A stretch of 64,000 nt of DNA, taken from positions 62,001-126,000 of IMG/VR virus record IMGVR_UViG_3300042894_006198, one strand, 5' to 3'. A program made the translations under genes and the position numbers. Positions within the stretch are counted from its first letter, which is position 1. Each line of letters starts with the position of its first letter. The stretch comes from a virus. The notes under the pieces were generated by a model. The model was not told the DNA's origin and searched no databases. It saw only the letters and a program-made list of their open reading frames with translations. This document shows positions 43,210-49,939 of the stretch, in pieces.

Positions 43210-43303
43210 GATCTACCGTTATATGTCCATAATTCCATCGACTCAAATTGTAATATTGAGTGGTTTCTTCTCTTGATTCAGTAATAAATTCAGTAGCTCT
43301 CAT
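43202..43303 (-). CDS. 33-aa peptide with CTS-like leader
   Basis: ATG at 43303 (minus strand) to TAA at 43202. N-terminus M-R-A-T-E-F-I-T-E|S, nearly identical in type to the leader of the 123-aa protein at 45243 (M-R-A-K-E-F-I-T-E|Q). Ends Tyr/Trp/His-rich. A late-type ATAAATA lies exactly 5 nt upstream on the same strand. Could be an injected peptide or an upstream leader for the minus-strand operon. Confidence 0.45.
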   Translation of the reverse strand: MRATEFITESREETTQYYNLSRWNYGHITVDHD

Positions 43304-43308
43304 TTATA

Positions 43309-43315
43309 TATTTAT
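43309..43315 (-). promoter_or_regulatory. Late-type promoter ATAAATA (minus), 5 nt before ATG
   Basis: Reads leftward into the 33-aa ORF. Back-to-back with the plus-strand CTAAATA at 43324. Confidence 0.5.
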
Positions 43316-43323
43316 GAGCAACG

Positions 43324-43330
43324 CTAAATA
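43324..43330 (+). promoter_or_regulatory. Late-type promoter CTAAATA, 5 nt before ATG
   Basis: Exactly 5 nt before the ATG at 43336 and no Shine-Dalgarno. Forms a divergent pair with the minus-strand motif at 43309. Confidence 0.5.
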
Positions 43331-43335
43331 TTATA

Positions 43336-44799
43336 ATGGATAAAAAGCACAAAAAATTACTAAAGTTTACTGATTGGGTTATTGGTCGTTTAGGCATAAA
43401 AAATAAACCACAGATACGATTTAGTGATGACAAAACAGAAGTTACCAAACATAGAACATTTGGTTCGACCACCCCTAATAATACCATATGGGTCCATGTT
43501 GGTGACCGTAATACCGCAGATGTAATGCGTACGTTATGCCATGAACTAGTACATGCTAAACAATTTGAAATTGGTACCGCTAAACCACAGATGGACCCAA
43601 AGCGTGAACAAGGCATAGAAGATGAAGCAAATGCTATGGCAGGACGTATGATGCGTAAGTATGGTAAGATGGATGCTACCATATATGAGAGTAAAGAACG
43701 AGCATGTTGTGCAGAATTGCGTCAAGGGTTACTAAAGCTAGAAAAGACTGATTACGATACGATTGATCGTTTAATGAAGAAAATAGCTAAAAAACATGAC
43801 ATTACTCCAAAACAATTACATGATTACTTTGTTGAAACACATGGTGTTATACCTGATACATGGATTAAAAACAAGAAGAAAGAGTTAAAAGAAAGTGATT
43901 TAGGCGAATATAAAATTGTTAACATTCCTGAGTTTAGAATACAAGAATTGATCAAAAGCGGTAATGAATACAAAGATGATATGAAAATTATTAAATCGCC
44001 TGTAAGTGATTTGTTTAGAGTAAGATTAGATATAGAGCATCCATATCGTGATTACTTTTTATATGATAAGAAAAATGATGTGTGTGTTGGTGCAGTATCT
44101 ATTGAAACTGTTACTTCAATCCCTAGAAAATCTTTTAATTCTGTACTTAAACCCAATGTAGCGGTTGTTAGTCCACATATAGTATTGGATAAACAATTTC
44201 GTCAAAGTGGATTAGGTAGTAGAATATATTCTAGTTTTTTAAATAGTAAAAAATGGGTGTTTATTACTGATAGGCATACTGAAGCAGCGTCAAAGTTATG
44301 GAATGCATTAAGCATTAAAAATGGCTTTGTGTCTATTTTTTATGATGTTGTCAAACAGAAAGTAGTTAATGATGTAAATGAAAATACCTTTCGTTTGATT
44401 GGTTCACCTGAGCATTTTAAAATGTCTTTATCAGAAAGTCGTGAAGGGTCATTAACGCATGAAGTAGCTGACAGTTTACCACATGCTTATGTATTACCTG
44501 ATATTAATAGTGGAAATCCTTACTTGCAATATAAGTTTGGTGTAGCGATTGCATCAGCACGAGGAGCACAAGCACGTAAAGATGATGATATTAACCCATT
44601 TGACGAAAACGGTATGCTTGATGTTTTTTCTGATAAAGAGTTTGTAGTAAGTTTCGATCCACACATTGATCAAATTATTAGTGCTGCTTTAAAAAAAATT
44701 GGTATGCCTGATAATAAAAAATTAGTTGGGGTAAAAGGTAGTAAAGAGGATAAGGATGTTGACAAAGTAAGTCCTGTCATAGGGTTTAGAGGATTTTAG
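43336..44799 (+). CDS. Zinc-peptidase-like/GNAT-like multidomain protein
   Basis: 487 residues. H69-E-L-V-H73 with E96 downstream is a zinc-metallopeptidase-like motif (WLM/IrrE-type). Residues about 200-320 resemble a GNAT acetyltransferase (V-V-S-P-H-I-V-L, R-Q-S-G-L-G-S-R-I-Y is the acetyl-CoA loop). The last about 130 residues (D-I-N-S-G..A-I-A-S-A-R-G, then D-K-V-S-P-V-I-G-F-R-G-F) are shared with the 123-aa protein at 45243. The C-terminal module may be a head-targeting or interaction domain. Substrates unknown. Confidence 0.5.
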   Translation: MDKKHKKLLKFTDWVIGRLGIKNKPQIRFSDDKTEVTKHRTFGSTTPNNTIWVHVGDRNTADVMRTLCHELVHAKQFEIGTAKPQMDPKREQGIEDEANAMAGRMMRKYGKMDATIYESKERACCAELRQGLLKLEKTDYDTIDRLMKKIAKKHDITPKQLHDYFVETHGVIPDTWIKNKKKELKESDLGEYKIVNIPEFRIQELIKSGNEYKDDMKIIKSPVSDLFRVRLDIEHPYRDYFLYDKKNDVCVGAVSIETVTSIPRKSFNSVLKPNVAVVSPHIVLDKQFRQSGLGSRIYSSFLNSKKWVFITDRHTEAASKLWNALSIKNGFVSIFYDVVKQKVVNDVNENTFRLIGSPEHFKMSLSESREGSLTHEVADSLPHAYVLPDINSGNPYLQYKFGVAIASARGAQARKDDDINPFDENGMLDVFSDKEFVVSFDPHIDQIISAALKKIGMPDNKKLVGVKGSKEDKDVDKVSPVIGFRGF

Positions 44800-44800
44800 C

Positions 44801-45235
44801 ATGAAAATTTATGAAATTTTAAAAGAAGATACATCAGATCGTCCTCATTTATCTAAAGAACAATTGGATGCAGTTGAACGTTTTGCCGATAAGTTATGGG
44901 AAAAATTAGGTATAGATGTAAAGTTTGGCACTCATTTTTTAGAACGTTTATATCGTTATGAAAATGACCCACCTATTTCAGGAGCAGAGTTAGTTCGTTT
45001 ATTCAAACAAGAATATCAAAAATACGGTAAAGAAATTGCTTCACTACCACCTGAAACTGAAGGTGTTTTTATGGATTTACTCACTAATGTAAACCTACCA
45101 TTTGTGATTAAACAGCGTGATGATGATGAACCTAAGAAAATATTAGGGCAAACGATAATGCGTAAACCTAGTAATACCACTAAAGGACAATTTGTCCCTA
45201 AAGGTCCTGCATTTAAAATTGGTAGAACGGATTAA
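44801..45235 (+). CDS. Hypothetical protein with CTS-like leader, 144 aa
   Basis: N-terminus M-K-I-Y-E-I-L-K-E|D: a short basic, hydrophobic leader ending in an L-K-E prohead-protease-type site. The rest is charged and helical with a proline/Thr-rich C-terminus (K-P-S-N-T-T-K-G-Q-F-V-P-K-G-P). It starts 1 nt after the previous stop. A packaged (injected) protein is inferred from the leader only. Confidence 0.5.
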   Translation: MKIYEILKEDTSDRPHLSKEQLDAVERFADKLWEKLGIDVKFGTHFLERLYRYENDPPISGAELVRLFKQEYQKYGKEIASLPPETEGVFMDLLTNVNLPFVIKQRDDDEPKKILGQTIMRKPSNTTKGQFVPKGPAFKIGRTD

Positions 45236-45238
45236 ATA
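45232..45238 (+). promoter_or_regulatory. Late-type promoter TTAAATA, 4 nt before ATG
   Basis: Overlaps the preceding stop codon; the ATG at 45243 follows after 4 nt. No Shine-Dalgarno. Confidence 0.4.
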
Positions 45239-45242
45239 CAAT

Positions 45243-45614
45243 ATGCGAGCTAAAGAATTTATAACAGAACAAAACAGTATTGGTGAACCACCTGTACGTG
45301 CTAGAGAAGCATCACGTGGATTGCATAAGTTTCGTGACATTGAAGGTATGGATCGTATTTACGAACTTAATCGTGTTATGATGGCAGTTGCTTGTACAGA
45401 TGGAACAAAACCTGTCGAGTTAAATTCAGAAAGTTATACAGGTAGATATAATACAGCACATCCTTATACAAAAGAAGAACAAGATATGTTAAAAGTTGCA
45501 TATGCTGCAGTGGGTTCAGATATGCATGATTTTAATAACGGTGATATGCGTAGTTTAGAAGTAAAAGAAACTAATAAATCAAGCCCAATACAAGCTTTCA
45601 AAGGCTTTAAATAA
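45243..45614 (+). CDS. Hypothetical protein with CTS-like leader, 123 aa
   Basis: N-terminus M-R-A-K-E-F-I-T-E|Q matches the 10-residue capsid-targeting type. The body ends with S-P-I-Q-A-F-K-G-F-K, the same C-terminal motif as the 487-aa protein encoded two genes upstream (S-P-V-I-G-F-R-G-F), with a matching segment D-I-E-G-M..M-M-A-V-A before it. Function unknown; probably a head-associated protein delivered with the DNA. Confidence 0.5.
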   Translation: MRAKEFITEQNSIGEPPVRAREASRGLHKFRDIEGMDRIYELNRVMMAVACTDGTKPVELNSESYTGRYNTAHPYTKEEQDMLKVAYAAVGSDMHDFNNGDMRSLEVKETNKSSPIQAFKGFK

Positions 45615-45662
45615 TTTTACTTCCGTCTTAATATCGTATAAGTAGTTACACAGAGGACTACT

Positions 45663-46358
45663 ATGAAAAATATTGATATAAACAAAACAATTGATGCTGT
45701 GAAATTAAAATGGTATCACGAATGGTTAGCCACACATATCTACGATGAAGGTGAAAGCGGATTTCACGAACAACTTACCAGACAAGTTGTTGAAAAATAT
45801 ATTGACCCACTTAATTTAAGCAAAGACGCAAAGATTTTAGACATGGGCTGCGGTCCAGGCTACTTTATGAACGAACTTAAAAAACGTGGTTACAATAATT
45901 ATCTTGGTATAACATTAAGTCAAGGTGATATTGATATTTGTACAAAAAATGGGCATACGGTAGAATCATATGATTTAAGCTTTTTACCGCAAAAGAAAGG
46001 GTATATAGATGAATCTGTTGATTTTATTTTTTGTAGACATGCTTTAGAACATAGCCCTTACCCATTGTTTACTTTGGTTGAATATAATAGAGTTTTAGTA
46101 CAAAATGGTAAAATTTATATTGAAGTACCTGCACCTGATTGTGACAGAATGCATGAATTTAATATTAATCATTATAGCATTTTAGGTGAGCGCATGTTAG
46201 CTGCATTGTTACAGCGCACAGGATTTACCATTAATGCGTTTGAAAATTTAGAATTTGATTTAAGTATTGGGCAAAATGAAGATGGTACACCAAAGAAAGT
46301 ACGTGAAAAATTTTATTGTGTAGTTGCTACAAAGGCTAGACCACTTGATTTAAAATAA
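45663..46358 (+). CDS. SAM-dependent methyltransferase, class I
   Basis: 231 residues. I-L-D-M-G-C-G-P-G-Y-F at about residue 58 is SAM-binding motif I, and F-I-F-C-R-H-A-L-E-H near 120 resembles motif IV of small-molecule or sugar/protein methyltransferases. No DNA-target motif (such as N-P-P-Y) is seen, so DNA modification is not indicated. GAGGA ribosome site. Lies apart from the modification cassette; the acceptor is unknown. Confidence 0.75.
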   Translation: MKNIDINKTIDAVKLKWYHEWLATHIYDEGESGFHEQLTRQVVEKYIDPLNLSKDAKILDMGCGPGYFMNELKKRGYNNYLGITLSQGDIDICTKNGHTVESYDLSFLPQKKGYIDESVDFIFCRHALEHSPYPLFTLVEYNRVLVQNGKIYIEVPAPDCDRMHEFNINHYSILGERMLAALLQRTGFTINAFENLEFDLSIGQNEDGTPKKVREKFYCVVATKARPLDLK

Positions 46359-46363
46359 CACTC

Positions 46364-46370
46364 ATAAATA
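46364..46370 (+). promoter_or_regulatory. Late-type promoter ATAAATA, 5 nt before ATG
   Basis: Within the near-palindrome CTCATAAATATCTTTATGAG (46361-46380); ATG at 46376 follows after exactly 5 nt. Confidence 0.5.
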
Positions 46371-46375
46371 TCTTT

Positions 46376-46570
46376 ATGAGTGATTTAGATGATTTAAAAA
46401 AATTGGCAGGTATTACCCTGCCAAATTCTTCTGACTATGGCGCAGCCATTAGTATGTCTGCAACCCAAAAAGCACAAATCATGCGTGAAAAGAATATAAA
46501 ACCTGGAGATGCGGCATGGTTTAAATTATGGTTTGCACAAACTCATCTAACAGGTGAAAAACCAATTTAG
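46376..46570 (+). CDS. Hypothetical protein, 64 aa
   Basis: N-terminus M-S-D-L-D-D-L-K-K-L-A-G-I resembles the end of the 798-aa protein at 49940 (L-D-R-I-R-K-L-S-G-L). The rest is small and amphipathic with Trp-Phe (A-A-W-F-K-L-W-F-A-Q). The late promoter is 5 nt upstream; no Shine-Dalgarno. Possibly a head-associated peptide. Unknown. Confidence 0.5.
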   Translation: MSDLDDLKKLAGITLPNSSDYGAAISMSATQKAQIMREKNIKPGDAAWFKLWFAQTHLTGEKPI

Positions 46571-46577
46571 ATAAATA
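46571..46577 (+). promoter_or_regulatory. Late-type promoter ATAAATA
   Basis: Overlaps the end of the 64-aa gene; 23 nt before the ATG at 46601. Confidence 0.45.
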
Positions 46578-46600
46578 ATTTATATTGGGAATTTTAAAAA

Positions 46601-48319
46601 ATGGCAGAACCTAATCCATCAAATGTAGCACCTTGGTATTTACGTAATATTAATCAAGCACTTGCTTTAGACTCAACTACGGGCAATGTATATGTTCGCA
46701 CTGATGCTAATATAAGTTTTGGCAATGCAAACCTAACAATTGGAAATGTAGGTATCACAAGTTTAGGTAATGTGGTAATAAGTGGTAATACATTACCTGT
46801 TACTGTAAGTGGTGGAAATTTAAACGCTAATGTTACAGGTAGTACTGTATCATTAAGTGGTAACTTAGCGGGTATTACAGGTAATGTAACCATTGTTGAT
46901 GGTGGTGGAAGCATTACAATAGATGGTACAGTTGGTATTAGTGGTAATGTCAATATTGGCACAATGCCTAATGTAAACGCTTCAATTTCAGGAAATGTTA
47001 ATATTGGTACAATGCCTGAAATTGAAATTAAAAATGATTCAGGTAATCCCATACCTGTATCAAAAGATACCAATGTTAATAGTGTAACTAATCCACTTTA
47101 TGTAGAGGGAGTAAACAATGCAAGTTTTTTTGCTCCAACACAAAGTGATAGTTTTGGTAGATTGCGTGTAAGTAATCCACAAACATTATTTGATACACAA
47201 AGTAGATATTACAACCATAATCAGTTTGCTAGTAATGTAGCAGGCGCAGGTACATATACATTTGATAGCAACAGTAGCACATTTGCTATGGCAGTCAATA
47301 CCGCTAGCGGTGATAAAGTATATGCAGAAACATACAAAGTTTTCCCTTATCAGCCAGGTAAGAGTTTACTAATTTATTCATCATTCTGTATGAATATTGC
47401 TAAACCTAATCTACGCCAACGTGTGGGTTATTTTAGTAGTCAAAATGGCATCTACTTTGAACAAAGTGACAGCACATTATATATGGTTATTCGTAGTTAT
47501 AGTTCAGGTAGTGTAGTAGAAACTAGAGTAGCACAAAGTAGTTGGAATGGTGATCCATTAAATGGCCTTGGACCGAGCGGTATTGAATTGAACCCCGCAG
47601 TAGACCAAATCTTTTTCTGTGATATTGAATGGCTAGGTGTAGGTAGTGTTCGTACAGGATTCATCATTGGTGGTCAATATATTGTTGTGCATACATTTGA
47701 ACATGCTAATATAGCAGGTAATACTACAACTTATATGAGTACTGGTAGTTTACCACTAAGATTTGAAATTGAAAACACAGGTACAGCAAGTAGTTCTAGC
47801 ACACTAAGACAAATTTGTAGTACAGTAATTAGTGAAGGTGGTTACTCATTGTCAGGAACACCTAGAAGTATTGGACATAATTTAGGTACTCCTGTACGAT
47901 TGCCTAATGACCAAAGTTTTCTACCATTGTTAAGCATAAGGTTATTAAGCACTCGTCCTGATAGCATTGTATTGCCTACATTCTTTACCATAGCACCCGT
48001 AGCACAAAGTACATTTAAGTACCGTATATATAGTAGAGCAGTTACTACTGGTGGAACATGGACCAGTATCGGAGCATCAAGTCCTATTGAATACAATTTA
48101 GCACCTACTGCGGTCAGTAGTGGAGAAATTGTTACTGAAGGATTCATCATGTCAAGTAACCAAACTGCGGCAGCTCCCAGTCAGGAATCATTTGGTTTTG
48201 AAGTTCAACTACAAAGACAGCCTTTTACTAATGTAATGTACGAATATGTAATGACAGCCGCAACTATTGGTACTAACCAAGATGTTTATGCAAGTATTGA
48301 ATGGCAAGAAGTCAATTAA
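46601..48319 (+). CDS. Putative virion structural protein, 572 aa
   Basis: The N-terminal 170 residues contain short Gly/Asn/Val repeats (S-G-N-V-N-I-G-T-M-P occurs twice). D-S-F-G-R-L-R-V-S-N-P-Q-T-L-F-D-T-Q marks the conserved C-terminal part of a virion protein family of T4-like phages (F-G-R-L-R-V-S-x-P-x-T-L-F-D). The rest is beta-rich with aromatic and Ser-rich repeats. Late-type promoter upstream. Fibre, whisker or decoration protein; exact place in the virion unknown. Confidence 0.65.
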   Translation: MAEPNPSNVAPWYLRNINQALALDSTTGNVYVRTDANISFGNANLTIGNVGITSLGNVVISGNTLPVTVSGGNLNANVTGSTVSLSGNLAGITGNVTIVDGGGSITIDGTVGISGNVNIGTMPNVNASISGNVNIGTMPEIEIKNDSGNPIPVSKDTNVNSVTNPLYVEGVNNASFFAPTQSDSFGRLRVSNPQTLFDTQSRYYNHNQFASNVAGAGTYTFDSNSSTFAMAVNTASGDKVYAETYKVFPYQPGKSLLIYSSFCMNIAKPNLRQRVGYFSSQNGIYFEQSDSTLYMVIRSYSSGSVVETRVAQSSWNGDPLNGLGPSGIELNPAVDQIFFCDIEWLGVGSVRTGFIIGGQYIVVHTFEHANIAGNTTTYMSTGSLPLRFEIENTGTASSSSTLRQICSTVISEGGYSLSGTPRSIGHNLGTPVRLPNDQSFLPLLSIRLLSTRPDSIVLPTFFTIAPVAQSTFKYRIYSRAVTTGGTWTSIGASSPIEYNLAPTAVSSGEIVTEGFIMSSNQTAAAPSQESFGFEVQLQRQPFTNVMYEYVMTAATIGTNQDVYASIEWQEVN

Positions 48320-48337
48320 GATATTTTAAGATATGTA

Positions 48338-49903
48338 ATGAATAGTAGTATTCAACTTATAAAGAATCCTTATGAACTAACTACGTTTAAGGATGATAAA
48401 CAGTTACAAGATTTTATAAAATGTTGTGATCCAAAACATGGTTATCTATATTTTATGGATAACTTTTTTGTTATACAACATCCCACTAAAGGTAGTATGA
48501 ATTATCATCCCTACCCTTATCAAAAAAAATTAATCGAAACCTACCATAATTATCGTTTTAGTATTTCTCTTATGCCACGTCAAAGTGGTAAATCAACAAG
48601 TGCAGCAGGATATCTATTGTGGTATGCCATGTTTGTGCCTGATAGTACAATTTTAATTGCAGCACATAAGTATGCAGGTTCGCAAGAAATTATGCAACGT
48701 ATACGATATGGTTATGAAAACTGCCCATTACATATTAAAGCAGGTGTAGTGACTTATAATAAAGGATCACTAGATTTTGAAAATGGTAGTAGGATAATTA
48801 GTGCTACAACCACTGAAAATACGGGTCGTGGTCTTTCTATATCATTATTATATTTGGACGAATTTGCCTTCGTTCGCCCAGGTATTGCTAAAGAATTTTG
48901 GACTTCTATTGCTCCTACCTTAGCTACAGGTGGTAAAGCAATTATAACATCTACACCTAATAGCGATGAAGATCAATTTGCTTTGATTTGGAAAGGTGCT
49001 AATAAAACACAAGATGAGTATGGTAATGAGACAGAATTAGGTGTAAATGGTTTTAAATCTTATAAGGCACATTGGAGTGAGCAGCCTGGGAGGGATGAGG
49101 CTTGGGCTGAATCAATGAAAGCACAATTAGGTGAGGAGCGATTTAGACGTGAAATTGGTTGTGAATTTGTCATTGGTGATGAAACATTAATTAATCCACT
49201 GATGCTTACCACATTAGAAGGAATTGAACCCATTGAGCGTATGGGACAGGTAAGATGGTATTCAAAACCACAAAAAGGCAATATTTACTGTGTGGGATTA
49301 GATCCAAGTTTGGGAACAGGAAGTGATCCTGCCGCTATTCAAATATACGAAGCTAATACTACAAAACAAATTGGTGAATGGAAACACAATAAAACAACCA
49401 TACCTGAGCAAATTAAACTATTAGCAAAAATTAATGAGTATATTGTTGATATAACCAATGAACCTAATAATCTTTACTATAGTTTAGAGAATAATACAAT
49501 TGGTGAAGCAGCATTAATTTCATTGAGTGAATATGGTGAAGAAAACATTAAAGGCACTATGCTAAGCGAACCTAAAGCTGTTGGTGCTACACGTAGATAT
49601 CGAAAAGGATTCAATACCACACAAAAAAGTAAATTAGCAGCATGTAGTAAGCTGAAAAACTTAATAGAAAGTGGTAAAATGCAACTAAAAAGTAAAGCTT
49701 TAATTACTGAACTAAAAGCATTTGTTGCTGCAGAAGGTAGTTATGCAGCTAAGATCGGTGAAACAGATGACTTAGTTATGGCTACACTATTAGTAGTAAG
49801 AATTCTCCAACACTTGCAACATTATCATAGTGATTTGGATAGTCATGTTAGGGATCATAGTGAGTATATTGAACCCATGCCTTTTATAATGACGCTTGGA
49901 TAA
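48338..49903 (+). CDS. Terminase large subunit (gp17-like)
   Basis: 521 residues. ATPase Walker A P-R-Q-S-G-K-S-T at 80-87, Walker B L-L-Y-L-D-E-F at 170-176 and S-T-P-N near 205. The nuclease domain starts G-L-D-P-S-L-G-T-G-S-D with D322 as a likely metal ligand. It is the motor that cuts concatemeric DNA and packages it through the portal. The gene begins 18 nt after the previous stop; no strong ribosome site. I see no small-subunit (gp16) gene beside it. One of the clearest T4-superfamily markers. Confidence 0.95.
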   Translation: MNSSIQLIKNPYELTTFKDDKQLQDFIKCCDPKHGYLYFMDNFFVIQHPTKGSMNYHPYPYQKKLIETYHNYRFSISLMPRQSGKSTSAAGYLLWYAMFVPDSTILIAAHKYAGSQEIMQRIRYGYENCPLHIKAGVVTYNKGSLDFENGSRIISATTTENTGRGLSISLLYLDEFAFVRPGIAKEFWTSIAPTLATGGKAIITSTPNSDEDQFALIWKGANKTQDEYGNETELGVNGFKSYKAHWSEQPGRDEAWAESMKAQLGEERFRREIGCEFVIGDETLINPLMLTTLEGIEPIERMGQVRWYSKPQKGNIYCVGLDPSLGTGSDPAAIQIYEANTTKQIGEWKHNKTTIPEQIKLLAKINEYIVDITNEPNNLYYSLENNTIGEAALISLSEYGEENIKGTMLSEPKAVGATRRYRKGFNTTQKSKLAACSKLKNLIESGKMQLKSKALITELKAFVAAEGSYAAKIGETDDLVMATLLVVRILQHLQHYHSDLDSHVRDHSEYIEPMPFIMTLG

Positions 49904-49911
49904 TAAAGTAG

Positions 49912-49918
49912 ATAAATA
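49912..49918 (+). promoter_or_regulatory. Late-type promoter ATAAATA
   Basis: 21 nt before the ATG at 49940, right after the terminase gene. Confidence 0.45.
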
Positions 49919-49939
49919 CACTATCATAGTGGATTTATC

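Noticed and set aside
46361-46380. Near-palindrome as operator
   Set aside because: Explained by the late motif and the ATG; a repressor site cannot be supported.
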